Shown: positions 34,851 through 48,015, counted from the first letter of the stretch. The stretch: DNA of 64,000 nt from Centrapalus pauciflorus (GCA_020465985.1 JAANYP010006955.1:1-64000), one strand, 5' to 3'. Numbers and translations: made by a program. The notes: generated from the letters alone by a model not told the origin.

Positions 34851-35899
34851 TCCGATGCAAAACCTGCTCCGCCTTCCTCAACCCTTTCTGTCGGGCTTCA
34901 CCTCCGGCCACCACAGTTGCCTCCGTCTTCAGCCACCACCGATCCCCTCTTTCCTCCTCCCATTTAGATTTGAACCTATTTTTAACTAGATCTGAAATTT
35001 TTTTAAAATCATATGCTAAAAGCAAAACCATTTGAAAATTCAAAAAAACTTTTCGAAATCAAATCTGAAACCTCACAAAACTTTGAAGCAAAATCTGAAG
35101 CAAAACGAATGTTTAACACCACAACAAAACCTCCAAATTTGAAAAAAATAAAGGGAGGAGTAGGGTTGCTTTGGTGGATGATGATGACGGAGACGTTGGC
35201 TTGGAGTTATGGTTACTGCTACTGGTTGCAGAATTTATTCTTGATGGGTTTCTTTTTTCTTTTTTAATAATAATAAAAATAAAAATAAAGAAGCAAGTAA
35301 TAAGAAAAAAAATGCAAAAAAGGTCCTTTATTCTTAAAAAGACGAAAATGCCCTTGACTTAACAGAGATATTTAACGGATTCTGTTAGAAAGGACCATAA
35401 TTGCAACTTTTCGGTACATAAACCACCCAATTTGCAACGTTTTTGAAAAAAGGACGATAACTGCAATTTGGGGATAGTTAAATGACCATCTATACAATTA
35501 ACTCTAAAGTAAGAGAGAGAATATGAAAAGTGGTATTTTAAAAAGTGAAATGAAAATTTTAGAATTTGTTGTTAAGTAAACAAGTTTTCATTTTTTTTAA
35601 AAAGTGAGATAGAAATTTTAGAAATTTTCGATAACTGAACGCATCCTAAGTTTGACTCTCACATGTTTTTACTTTTTGAAGCTATCTGTCTATCAAAAAC
35701 AATTATTAGATTAACGAGTATACATGGGTTATTAAAATGAATAAATATAAAGTTGTCAAATATATTTTTTGATCAATTAGTAATCTCATACATATCTAAA
35801 ACATAATTTAAGTTTATTATATGTCATGCATTACAAATATTATATTTTAGTATCATTTACAAATTCTAAAGGGTTTATATGAAAATTCATTTAACATGA

Positions 35900-36330
35900 A
35901 ATATATGCTTTTAACAATTGAGAATCAATAAAACGCATCGACGGCTACAAAACATGTTCGACGTTTAGCGGACGGCTCTTAATGAGTTGTGTGCCGTTTT
36001 TTTCTTGAGGTTCAAACTTTCGTAACCCTTAACGATCACGGAAACCGTCACTGACCGTTAACTCCAGCCACGCTTTCAAATCCCTTTTGCAAATTAACGT
36101 CGCTAAAACGGCGACGTCGACTACCCATTCTATTCGTTAGAATACAAACCAAAATTTATACGTTTTCTGTTCTCTCTCTCTCTTCCCTTCTCTCTCTATA
36201 TCTCGATCTTTCAACGGGCAAAGGTTTCTTCTCTCTTTCGAAACGAAACACATCTCTCCAAGTGATGGTTTCTTTTGAACTTTGAGGAGGGTTCTTGTTC
36301 TTCATTAGCTCTACTTCTCTATCATCTGAG
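35900..36330 (+). promoter_or_regulatory. MYB3R promoter and leader exon with MSA-like sites
   Basis: The reverse complement of 36052-36062 reads GTTAACGGTCA, close to the M-phase-specific activator (MSA) consensus with core AACGG. Another AACGG core lies at 36107-36111 and AACGGG lies in the leader at about 36213. A CT-rich leader follows, ending at donor GAG|GTATGT (36330/36331). MYB3R proteins bind MSA sites, so self-regulation is possible. Confidence 0.5.
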
Positions 36331-36739
36331 GTATGTTTTATATACTATAATTCAATGAATTCTATTAGTCAAAGCCCATTTAAATTTCAAGACGTTTTTG
36401 CGTCTATCAATTCGTAGTCTGTTTAAACAATTTCATGAATCAGTTCGCGTGTATTGATTTTAAGTAAGTCTGTTTCTTGGAGTTTTCTTTTTTTTTTTTA
36501 TAGGGTTTTTGTGTGGTTGAATTTTGATTCTTTGAATCGTTTTATAGAAAGTGGAATTGAATTGGGCTTAGCCACTTAGTTGTACTTCGATCTGATTTGT
36601 TTTTAGTTCTAGATCTGGGTGTATTTGGTTAGTAAATATTGCTGAAAACTAAAGGAATTTAAAGGTAATTAGGGATTCTGATGTATTCTTTATGAGGGTT
36701 TTAGTATGATTAATAAGTATTGGTTTCTGAACTTTCTAG
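36331..36739 (+). other. MYB3R 5'-UTR intron
   Basis: Donor GAG|GTATGT at 36331 and acceptor CTTTCTAG at 36739, 26 bases before the start codon at 36766. T-rich between. Confidence 0.65.
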
Positions 36740-36765
36740 GGGTTTTATTATAGAATAAATTGGAT

Positions 36766-39700
36766 ATGGGTAAGGAGGAGTTGGAGGAATGCTGTCTTGA
36801 AAACAAACAATCGGCGGCTGCTTCGAGCTCCTCTCTCTCAGAAGCCAGCAGCGGCATTGTCCTGCCGAAGTCCCCACGGATTTCTAGTCCAACTGCTACA
36901 TCACCGCCTCATCGGTATGCTTCTGTCAATTCACTTCTGTCCAGTATATCGTGTGTTCATTCTGTAAGTTGTTTTGTTTATTTGATGCCAGAAAGTCTGT
37001 GATGAATTACTTGATATGCATATTGGGAAGTAATCTTTTAATGGGTTGTATGAAAAGTGAAGCAAGATACTAAGACTTGATGGAGAATTAGGGCTTGGTT
37101 ATTTTAATTAGGATCAATCACTTTAAAATGAATCTACTTCTGTTTTGGTGCATGATTTATGTACTTGCATGATTGTATATCCTTTGAGTAGATTTTCTAG
37201 TTGATATTTATTTGGAAATTGAACTCTTGGGACTATAATTAGAAATGATATAATGTATGAATGTTAGTAACTTATAGATAACAAAACAAGCATGTATGAA
37301 CTATAATCATTACTGCATAGAATGCATGTGTTTAATTATTTTTTGTCCACCTTAATTTCTTGTTTCAATTAATGCAATCCTTGATTTCCTTGCACTGACA
37401 AAGTTGTTTTGGAATTATAGGAGGACAACTGGACCTATTAGACGAGCAAAGGGGGGCTGGACACCAGAGGAGGTATGCCATTTGTCTCTCATTCTTCTAT
37501 ACAATATTGCATTGGGGAGAGAGTTAACAAGTCTCTGCCGGAAGAATCTTTCTTTTATATATGTAATTGTGAATTTAGACTTGATTGAAACAAGTATTCT
37601 ATGTTTCTCTGCATTGTTGTGTTGATTTTTTACACACAAAATATTGTAAAAGGGATGTTTAGGTGGGATTCTTACAACCCAAACAAATCCTGCTACATCT
37701 CTTTTTCATATATATAATAGCATTCTTTATGTGACTGTGTTCATATATATCTTCTTAATGTCATGATTTCTCTGTGAACTAATGGCATTTCAGACTGCAA
37801 CTTTTTTACGTTTCTTTGATTTTTCACAGGACGAGACACTAAAAAAAGCTGTCGGGGTTTTCAAGGGAAAATGCTGGAAGAAAATTGGTGAGACTCTTTT
37901 CATTGCATTGCCCATATCATCCATCTACTTTTTATTTGACTAGGCACATAAGCATGCAAATGCATGTTACATAGATTTATTCGTCCTTATGGATCTTGAT
38001 ATTACAAATGATGCTTAACAGCGAAATGCATGGGAAGCAATTCTCATTGGCTAATAAATAGTTCAGTTTCTTGTTTGATTTGCTCAACTCAATCTGCTAC
38101 CTCTTTTAGGATTGTGGTTGGCTCATAATTATTTGAATTTGGAGTTGTTTGAAACTTTGAATCTGGAGATAAGATATGTTCTCCTGCTTCTGTTTTATTA
38201 CCTGATGTCCAAATTCTGCATGGTCCGATATGATGTGTACAAATTCTAATAGCCACTTTCAACTCGACTATAAGTTTAATCAAGCAAAATCTTCAAAGCG
38301 GTCAATGGTTTCTTTGTTTCAGACTCTTCATTTTGATTTTCATCCACTTGATAGATTAAATTTAGATCTGTGCACAAGACGTTTGCCTAAATACTTGAGA
38401 TAACTTTCTACCTTGATTTATAATAGAGCCATACCTTTTGGTTACAGTGTTTTAGAAGAAGCTCTGTTATCAGATTTCCTAGAAAGATGTCACAATGTTT
38501 CAAAAGAATTTGAAACGTGGATAGATGCTAATGCAAGCTTAATTACTTTCAGCCATTTTATTAAATGGCGATTCATGCACACTAGTGGATTTGCACTTTT
38601 TATCAGTAACTGGATAGTTCATGGAAATGTAGAAGTTGAGAGGCATCTTCTGGGATGTATTTGTCTGTGTATGATTTGGGACAAAACTCCATTCCACATT
38701 ATATCTGAAATGCCATAATAAATCCATCTTTGGCAACCACATTTCTTTCATCTTACTCAACAAGTTTGTGCACTCCTTCATCTTGTTACCTACTGTTGTA
38801 AGCCCGCAATAGTGTTTCTTTCAATTGCCAAGGTGTCGATGTTGATGGTGTAATTGGGAAATGGAAGGGCAAAATTCTTTCCCAGCTTCGTACTCTTAAA
38901 ACCATGTCATGAATTCTTCAACACTTAAAAGGGGCATATTGTTGGGATTACCCTTAACTAAGTAACAAGTACACATGATGTACGAATAAAAAAAACATGT
39001 TCTTTTTGACACTGATTGCTCACAATGTTAAGTAAAACAAAAACATCATTGTTGGACAACTAATAAAACAAACCCGGATGAATGTTACTGTTTTGCAGCT
39101 GAATATTTTCCCGATAGATCAGAAGTCCAGTGTCTGCACCGCTGGCAAAAGGTTCTTAATCCAGAACTTATTAAAGGTCCTTGGACTCAGGAGGTTTGCC
39201 CAAATTCCTTCCTACTTCGAGTTAATAGTTTTTTTTAGCATGTACTATTTGAAACATTTAATAAGAAAATCATTGTTGTCTATCTTCTTTTGCTGTAGGA
39301 GGATGAGAAAATCGTTGAGTTAGTGAAAAGATATGGACCTACAAAATGGTCCCTCATAGCAAAGTCTCTGCCTGGCCGTATTGGGAAACAGTGTCGTGAA
39401 AGGTATTATGATGACTGGAAAATAGTAAATTCCTTCTTGTACCATTGGTTTAACGTTGTGTAATAATTTTGCACCAGAATGTATTTTAATTTTATTGTCT
39501 TCACAAGCATTGCTTAAATTATCTCTGAAGACAACAAATGATTTCAGGTGGCACAATCATTTAAATCCAGATATCAAAAAGGATGCATGGACACTGCAAG
39601 AGGAGCTGGCCCTCATGAATGCACATCGTGTGCATGGAAACAAATGGGCTGAAATTGCAAAGGCACTGCCTGGAAGGTGATTATTTACACCCTTTATTTA

Positions 39701-40806
39701 TCATTCATGATATTACCGAAGGCCATCTCTGAAGTTCTCATCCTTCGGACTGCAGGACTGATAATGCAATAAAAAATCATTGGAATAGTTCACTAAAGAA
39801 GAAGTTAGACTTTTATTTAGCCACTGGGAACCTTCCAACTGTTACAAGAAATGATACTCAGAACGGAGGAGGAGACGTAAGCAAAACAGCTCCAACCGGA
39901 AAGCTGATTGCTTGTTCTGTTACAACTGCTCGAACGTCGCCAGGAACCGCAGAACAACGCAAGTTAGAAGCCGATGTCACAGATGATATCGAATGCTCAA
40001 CCCCTTCTCAAGATGTAGATGCTTCATCAAGTTTTCTTCCAAGTGGATCTACCGATTCTGAAGCTGTTGGAAGCAAGTTCCAGCCTTCAAAGTTTGATCT
40101 TAGTCATCTTAGTCGAAATTTAGTCCCAAAGTTTGAGAGTTGCAGCACAATCCAGGACAGAAATAATCAGGAGCCATTGAATGCAACACCTTTACAAACA
40201 ACTGAGATTCCAGCATATGGTTCTTTGTATTATGAGCCTCCGCAAATTGGAAGTTTTTTGCCAACTGAGTTGGGTGTGCTGTATACGCCATGGAACTGCC
40301 GTGAGTATAACTCAAATCCACTCATGTCACCCCGGTGTTCCTCTACTCCACCTTATGACAAGTGTGCCATTTTACATGCTCAAACCCCGGAATCCATTTT
40401 GAAGATTGCTGCTAAGAGTTTTCCAAATACGCCTTCCATATTACGAAAGAGGAAAGATCAGTCATCTCTTTCGACTAACAAGAGTCCTAAGGCAGATGAA
40501 GTAGCAAGGGTTATAACTGCCAGTAAAGAAAGAAAAGCCAACGATGATTTGGGGGAATTGGAATCATACGGTGGAGGTTCTTATGATAGTAATGGAGCGG
40601 AAGGCGGGGTAACTACTGCTGTTAATAATACATACAATGCTTCTCCCCCTTACCGGTTAAGGTATAAACGGAAATCCAATTTCAAGTCCGTTGAAAAGCA
40701 GCTCGAATTCAGATTTGATGAGGAGCTGTGTAAGAGTGAATCCCGAACCACAGATTTGACTGTGAACGACAACTCTGTAACCAAAGCCTGTTCAAATACA
40801 TCGTAA
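36766..40806 (+). CDS. MYB3R: MYB3R (R1R2R3) cell-cycle transcription factor
   Basis: Seven coding exons (36766-36914, 37421-37472, 37830-37887, 39099-39193, 39299-39402, 39548-39676, 39756-40806) give 545 aa in frame. Three MYB repeats follow the Ser-rich N-terminus: R1 about 62-107 (GGWTPEEDETLKKAV...HRWQKVL), R2 about 112-159 (KGPWTQEEDEKIVELV...CRERWHNHL) and R3 about 163-213 (AWTLQEELALMNAH...AIKNHWNSSLKKK). The C-terminal half has the conserved MYB3R motif TPWNCREYNSNPLMSPR and the segment ESILKIAAKSFPNTPSILRKRK. These nuclear proteins control G2/M genes through MSA promoter elements. The length fits the shorter MYB3R3/5 repressor-type members better than MYB3R1/4, which is an inference. 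All introns are GT-AG; intron 3 is 1.2 kb. Confidence 0.95.
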
Positions 40807-43800
40807 ACGACTGCTGCTCGTGATAGAAACTGTAAGTGTCTTATAAGTATCCAATTATTGGGACTTTGTTATTTACCAAGGATCGCATAATTTACATTCG
40901 TGAAACTATCAATTGTAAAATCGTGTTTGGAATTAGATGTGTATTTGACTTTATATGAAGAAAAGTCAATTAGGGTCTACATCATTCCATTTTAGAAGTA
41001 GAAAAACCATCTTGGTGATTTCGATTCTAGCAAGGTGACTTTTAAGTAACTTATGAGAGTCCTGATGGCGGATCCAAAGATTTTCATCTAGCATAACAAA
41101 TAGAAGACGAACCTTCAAGATTTAGTGATTTACCGATATATCATATATGCCCTTGTACTAGAGGTGAGGATATGCCATTCGACAATTTCTACGCATGCGT
41201 GTGTGCATACAAGCAAACATTTTTTACTAGATAGCACTGCACTTATCTAGTTAGAAATAGTTTCATGGATACATACTTTGTCTGGAATAAGTGGTAAATG
41301 AAATTAGTATATAAAGTATGTTATTTTTGGAAAATATGAATTCTCTTTGCCAATTAAGTCACAAACAAACGCCATCTAACTTGTTTCTGAAGAGGGAACA
41401 CTGCCAAATGCTAATTAGTCTTATACCGCCGATACTAGAATAGGAAAAGCCAGACATTCCTTCTTTTCAGAATTTCAGTCCTGCAGGTCTGCCTGAACTG
41501 TTAGTGATTCAAACAAAGACGTGAGTGCAAGTCTTAATATGAAATGGTAATACCCGCATCTCGGGTATTAAAGAATCTTAAATCTATATAGATATGACAT
41601 AGGATTAGATATACATAAGCAGAAAGATTGGGGCTTTGGAGATTATAGTATCAAAAATTACCCGGTACAGGAGATTATAGGATCTCAAATTGACCTGTTT
41701 CAATACATAGATTATAGATCCTTACATGTTACATGTAATATACATCCATCTGCCTATACATGTCTAAGAATCTTTGTTCTTAAACGATTTAAATGATCCA
41801 CAAGGTTTCGTGTTTGCTCTAGCCTTCCAATGGAGAAAAGATTTTCATGTAAAATACAAATTTCTGATTATGTTTGTTTTGTTCTATTTCAGGGATTGTT
41901 GGATGGATTGATCTTGGTTTCCTGAGCTGTTTATGAAGGATTGCTGCCATGTTGACGTTGTACTTGAAGGGATAGGGGGTGCTTTCCAAACACATGTTAC
42001 ATTTGAACAAAGGGATTAAAGATCTCCAAAGATGATTATTAACTTAAAATGTTAGATAAAATAGATTTTAATTCTTGTGTATGGACAGAATGGTAGCTTA
42101 ATCAGGTTTTGATGAATCACAAGGACTTATGGTAAGATTAGCTAGCTACTACCCTTTCTAGTAAATTTAACATTTTGAATGAGTTTTTTTTCTTCTTTTT
42201 GTAAAACAAAGGAACACCAAATTGTGAAATGTGTTTGAATGGAATATGACACAATTACTCAGGGCATGTATGCATGAACATGTGAAGCCCGCTTACATCA
42301 TCAATTATCTTTTTTGTTAGTCATTATACCGAAGTTTCATTCTTTGGTCACTAAGCATTAACAAATCGTAGTATCGTAGGGATTTGATGACCATTATGCA
42401 AAAACCTCTCAAAACCATTTTTATGATTAAATCTCCAGCCATTTTTGTTGTCAACAAAAACCCCAGATAAGTAACCGATTAAAAATCTCTTCGAAACTAA
42501 TATGTTTCCTATTGCAACCAGTTACATTTATCTTCAACGAGTTCTCAGGCCACCGTTGAAGCCTCTGACGAGTCCTCTAGCGCCCGATTTGATTTCTCGT
42601 TTAGGGTTAGATGCACTTAAACATCCGATGACGGTGATAACTAATTGCACTTAAACCTCCGACGGTGATACCTAATTGCACTTAAACTTTCGACGGTGAT
42701 ACCTCCACCTCCGATGAAGACTCCGTCGACCCTTGAATCACTAGAAGCTTCGATTTGTTAATCATCGGATTGTTGATTTATGTTTTGGCTTCAGTCTGTT
42801 AAACTTTAGATTGTTGATTTGTTTTTAATTATTCATTCACTATTTTTTGTTCTAAAAGGGTTACCAAAAAGGTGATGGTTGAAGCAAAATGCAACCGGTT
42901 TAAATCATCTTTTCGAGGAGAACCACTGTTTTGATAAATTTTAGTCGGTTGAGATTTTTTGTGACGATAAAAGTGAGTAGATGTTTTAATCACATAAATA
43001 GTCCAACTAGAAAGTGTTTTGTATACAAATCCTTTTTAAGTTTTACATGATTTATAATACCCGTAGAAATATAGTGGAGGGATGCAAAAGGATGTTTTGA
43101 TTATTTTTTTAATATTGTTTGTAAAAATAATATTGATAAAATTTCAAAACTAAGATGACAAGTGTTTGTAATTATATATTTTTTTCATCTTTCAACAAGG
43201 CATTTCAGCCATTTGCCAGGCTTTAAAAATATAACTACTTATTATGATGAAAAGTGTTTGTAATGACTATTAAAAAAATCAATCACATTTCCATCTAAAA
43301 TTTTCAAACTTGATTCATTTGTTTGTTTATAATAGTAGGATGTAATACGATGTATTCAAGTTTTTATTTTTAGATATCAAGCTTTCAAAATACACAACTA
43401 AAGGATCACACTTTCAATCTAGATGACTATACATACTTCAAAGTTCAAACCAATATGTAATTGACATGTCAACTTTTGTAGGTCAACAAGCAAAAATGCA
43501 AAATGTAGAAACATAAACCAAAGGTTTTTCAATGCAAGATGTAGAAACATAGTAGTAACATACGATGATTCTGATGTCGTTCCTAGTTAAAACTTTGGAT
43601 CAACTGGTTGATTTCAAGTCGAGTCAAATTACAGTTAGGTGTTGGATTTTCACACATCCTATGCAAAATGTTCAAGTGGTGGGTACATTGTACTACAACA
43701 CCTCACTCCAACAAGACATTGGCAATGGCCACCATTAGAGCTGAGTGTAAAGACCTGATCCGAATTCCCAGATATGGAGTCGTGTTTCAAAGTAGTGATA

Positions 43801-43864
43801 CGCATGTATCACCACAGTTTCGTAACCATTTGTGAGCACAAATGGTATGAACATGGTCTCTTTT
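40807..43864. other. Intergenic region between MYB3R and the 43865-48015 gene
   Basis: Starts with the MYB3R 3' UTR. The rest is AT-rich with no supported gene and a short tandem repeat at 42611-42712. The part nearest 43864 is the probable 3' UTR of the convergent minus-strand gene. Confidence 0.5.
42611..42712. repeat. Three-copy tandem repeat, 31-34 bp unit
   Basis: TTGCACTTAAAC..CCGACGGTGATACC recurs three times with small changes. Confidence 0.85.
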
Positions 43865-46800
43865 TTATCTCTGAGCACTGACACCAGGTCGGTACTCTCC
43901 AATTCCAAGCAAGTCCTGCAAACACTAACAAGATTTACTTGCCAATAATCGAACTTGATTCTATACATGGTTAAAAAGGAACAAAAACTTAAGCAAAAAA
44001 CCAATGATGTAAACGTTGTTATTTCTCCATCCCACAAAATTTCAAGATTTGATTTGTTATATACAAAAAATAAAGCATTTGAAGTAAAATTGTCTCTGAA
44101 AGAAGTGGAAATAGGAATGGATGAATTTAACATCAATGAAACCATTGGAATAAGTAAACTTCTAACAGCACTAGAGCAGTGCAGATGGATGTATAACCAG
44201 TTCTTCGTGAAATCATGCTATGTGCAAAGATATAGAGTGTGAATCATGAACCTTCAGTCCATCAAGTTGACACTTGGCACAACTTGCACAACCACCTTAA
44301 CAGTACAAAAATAGAATTTCGACACATCTAAGTGGACAAAACAAAGGAATAGTTCATAGTTGGGTTAGTTTCATGCAGCAAAGAAGTTTTAGGAAACTAG
44401 TCGTGATAGAAAGTTTGAATCAATGATATCTACTAGGATCTATTCTATACAACAATACAATGTTTGTAAATGTTCATTGATATCTACTGAAGGGTCTGAA
44501 GCTTTTAAAACACTACTTCAAATATTACTTGTTCACAACTTCACATTGGAGTGGAGGATGTTCAACTTTACAGTGGGAGAAGGCAGGCTTAACACCTAGG
44601 TGGTATTTTTAACTGATCTTAAGTGGGGATTTTATAGAGAACTGTCGCACTGATGAATCCTGAACTTGACTCGAATTTGAAAAGATAAATTTTACCTGGC
44701 ACGCTTTATTTTTTGCCCTGGTTTCAGCTGTGCTGGGAATATCATGATTTGGTTTTATAAATCTCTTTTCCCGTCTTTCACATGACCCCCATCCGTCAGA
44801 GAACCTACCCCCTCTGGGAAAGAGTTATAACAAATTGGAACAACAGAAAACCAATCTGCATCTAATCCAGAAATCCAAGTAAAGAAACATACTGCATATG
44901 CGCCCGAACTATGAATTCAGCTCGCTGAACGTTGTGGTTTTCATCAATGTCAATAACTTTATCTTTAATTTCATAAGAGATGTTGAAATAAAATGATATC
45001 TTTCTCCAACCTGTTATTTGTGATCTGAATCCATCAGCAACAATATGAGGACCATAACAATCTAGTAGGTGAAATAATTTTACCAGACTTCTTGATAAAA
45101 GGATTCCCAGATATCATAGTATAGTCACCCTTCTCCAGAATCTGCAAATGGAAGTCAATTTCTGTAAATGAAATCTGAAGTGAGGCAATAACATCAAGTA
45201 CGTTTAGCCTTTTTTAGGTATTATATCTGATGATTATTGATGTGGATTTCTATACTTCGCTCTATGAAATTTATGATAGTTTAACTAGAGTGTTTCGGCT
45301 GCTGTCATCAATAAATATGAAAGTGATAAATTCTTGAAAAAGATAGTTCTATAGTCTCTTCTTTCAAACTCCAAATGGTGAAGTGCTGGTTCACAATTCA
45401 CTGCAATAACAAAAGGCATACATATGGCTTTATGACTAATTCATGTATGCATTTCTAGTCTCCAGCCTCTACTGTTTCTTCTATCAAACTCCTTTGACCA
45501 AATTACCAGCAAGTCCACACATAAATAGTCCCAGGCCCTAGAAAAGATCACAGGTATCCAAGCCATGAGATATATGTTATTGTGTGTCTATCCAGTATCC
45601 ACTTTATCTGTAGATGCATATCTCTGATTTGTGCAACTACTTTCGAGTTTTGAACTTGTAGAGATTTGGATCAAAATCCATTAAAAAACCTACTCACTCC
45701 CTGCCTTATAGGCTGGACTTTTCCCCAGACCCTGCTAAATAACAATTAAACATGATATGGAAATGGGAGCACTCTCACCCACCAAAAATAGGCAAAGAGT
45801 GTTGTCCCAATATGTAAATAAATATATAAACCCTGCATCCAGAAATGATAACAATGCTTTCCTTTGTGGGATGTTTGTTATAAGGTGCAAATTTTCCTTA
45901 GGAAAATTAAATCTGAAAAACATTTACTATTTCATCATACCATCCTAACAACATTTACTTTGATTGAAATGTATAAGAGCACCCTAGTAGACAAGCCCTA
46001 CAAAACCATTACAAACCTTTTATTTGTCATGCCATGTCATAAAGTGTCATGTCATGTTAACAATCCATAAATCATAAAATGAATATATTAATAAGTTAAA
46101 GAGAAATTATGAAAGTTGTAAAAGGTGAAGTGTAAATTAAACTATAAAAATATCATGTGTGGGCCCATGTGAGATATCAAAAAACATATCATGTGGGACA
46201 GTCAAAGGCACCAAAAGGCGCTGGCCTAGGCGGTAGCCTTAGTCGATTAGGCGTTAAGGGCCTAAGGCATGAGGTGGTGGCCTTAGTCGCATTAGGGTTT
46301 TTTTTCTTTGTTTTTTTCCCTGAAACACTATGGGTTGTTTGATTAGGAAACATTAAATATAATAGGAAACGAGGAAAATATAAATATATCGAGTAGTAAC
46401 ATAGAATCAAAGATTACGTGAACCTCTTCCTCTCGTCCCTTTTCTATGATTCGTCTTTTGTTCTTCATCTACTTCTTTGTCCTACACTACATGCTACATC
46501 ACAAGGGTTGTAAGTTGTAACTGTGCAACAAAATCAGAAGGTATTCTTGCATGGTAAGTAATCCAACTTCCTAGTTCTTTATTCATTCTTGCATTTAACC
46601 TAGTCTGCAGTGTGCAACATGGTAAATCTGCTATCAAGTATTATTTTGATCAATAACTTTGATAAAAGTGATTAGGAATTTAAGAATTATGATTAGAAAT
46701 GATACCTTTATGATTACAGGATTCAAAAGGTACAAGTACTTATGTTTATGTTCATTTAATACTACTTTTTGTTGGTTTTTTAATCATTATGAACTATATT

Positions 46801-48015
46801 AATTTTAATATACAAGGTCTTGTGTTTATATTTATTAGATCATCCTTTGTTTTATGTTTTTATGTTAAATTGTGTCATATACACTAGCTTGAAAATATTA
46901 CTAGGAGACTTAGCTTGGGCCCTCGCCTTTTTGCGCCTCTCGTCTTTAACTACCTTGCATATCGGTTGGCCGTCGCCTTTAATTACTTTGCATACCGGAT
47001 TACGAGCTCAAACGATGGAGTTGAAAAAGAAAAAAAAATCCTATGTGGCAAGTGTGAATGGGTTAATAGAGACTGTTTACGGAAGCTCTAAGAATATTTA
47101 TGGAAAATTTTAACCATGGTTATTGGTTAACTACTTCAAGCAATTTGTTTATATGGTCATTGTTTCAATTCTTGTGGGGGAAGGTGTGAGTAATAGCCTA
47201 ATAGGTACACTTATACATTTGAGGTTCAATGTTTTATCTTTTTCAATCAACTTGACAGACTTATGAGATTCTAATCCCAGTGTCTGTTTTACATTAACAT
47301 TTATACGTAAATTATTAACTTTTCATATGTATTATAGAGATTTTATGAGGTTTCCAACATGAAAATTCGTTAATCCTGAATCAGCACTAAACGTTTACTG
47401 TTTACTGATTATTTGGAACAGATGAAGCATTCTAACATATTTGTGAAACAATTAACGTAACAAACAAAACGGGGGAGCGTGATTACAATATCATTAATAT
47501 GTACTGACCGCCATAGCAGCATTCTGATACTCTTTAAAGATAGCAACAGTGGGGAATCGACCAGACAAGCTATGAGTCATCACCGAGCAATCAGAAGAAC
47601 AATTTCCAGGACTCTGAATCTGATATTCCGAACTATACGAAGATGGCGCGGTCGGCGTGCGCTGCATGTGCTTCACCATAATAAGAGGAGCAGGAGGAGA
47701 AGTTGTTTCAGATAGAGAAAACCTGGCCATCTTCTTAGGGCGTTGGTCGCTGGAACTCTCCTGTTGCAATACCTCTCCTTCGACAATTGAACGATTTATA
47801 GGGGTTATGTTGTTGGATGATGGCGATGAAGAAGTAAATTTGGAGATGACTGGAAACGTGATTTTAGGAGAATGAAAGAGATTATTATTGCCTTTAGATT
47901 TGAGAGATTTGGCGGAGGAGGCAACGGCGGCGGCAGAGTCGATTATGGCCCACAGAGCTTCGTCGTCGAGATCGTTATCATCTAGGGTTTGGCTTTGGCT
48001 CACCGGCGAGACCAT
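43865..48015 (-). CDS. Conserved plant protein with annealing-protein-like C-terminus, 283 aa
   Basis: Five exons (48015-47509, 45141-45084, 45010-44893, 44813-44696, 43915-43865) join in frame through GT-AG sites. Residues 1-150 are Ser/Pro-rich and probably disordered, with DDEALWAIIDSAAAVAS near the start. The conserved part begins at about 160 with AIFKEYQNAAMAILEKGDY, then KKSGWRKISFYFNISYEI, RAEFIVRAHMQGGRFSDGWG, SCERREKRF, HDIPSTAETRAKNKAC and QDLLGIGEYRPG. The order KSGWRK, then a modified RA-x-M strand, then a C.R.E.RF block and T.AETRAKN.A..DL.GIGE resembles single-strand annealing or recombination proteins of phages and archaea. That is my inference from motif layout, not an established assignment. 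Intron 1 is 2.4 kb. The upstream transposon D starts about 180-200 bases from the ATG. Confidence 0.8.
46200..46300. repeat. GGCCTAGGCG-type dispersed repeat fragment
   Basis: Variants of AGGCG, GGCCTTAGTCG and CCTAGGCGG cluster in intron 1 of the 43865-48015 gene, and related GCGCC-rich sequence lies at 46915-47000. Probably a degraded element; its ends are not clear. Confidence 0.35.

Larger units (their letters stand above)
33977..35504. mobile_element. Mutator-like element with long inverted repeats, possible Pack-MULE
   Basis: 1528 bp flanked by the exact 9-bp duplication TAAAGTAAG (33968-33976 and 35505-35513). Near-identical inverted repeats of about 170-190 bp begin GAGTTAATTGCATAGATGG and share AAACGTTGCAAATTGGGTGG and GAATCCGTTAA. 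There is no transposase. The interior (34480-35270) is C-rich and gene-like, with CCGCCTCCATCTCC repeats and GGTGAGTAAATC donor-like sites, as expected for captured gene fragments. A hAT MITE is nested at 34288-34468. Confidence 0.9.
33744..35646. mobile_element. Tourist-like MITE, family II, copy B (interrupted)
   Basis: Flanked by TAA (33741-33743 and 35647-35649). Ends GATTGCGTTTAGTTAACGA and TAACTGAACGCATCC. A MULE (33977-35504) plus its 9-bp duplication interrupts it. Removing both leaves about 366 bp, matching intact copy C (369 bp). Confidence 0.9.

Noticed and set aside
43735..44145. 136-codon minus-strand ORF as a separate gene
   Set aside because: Its frame differs from the conserved exon at 43915-43865, which belongs to the five-exon gene; the rest is intron and UTR.
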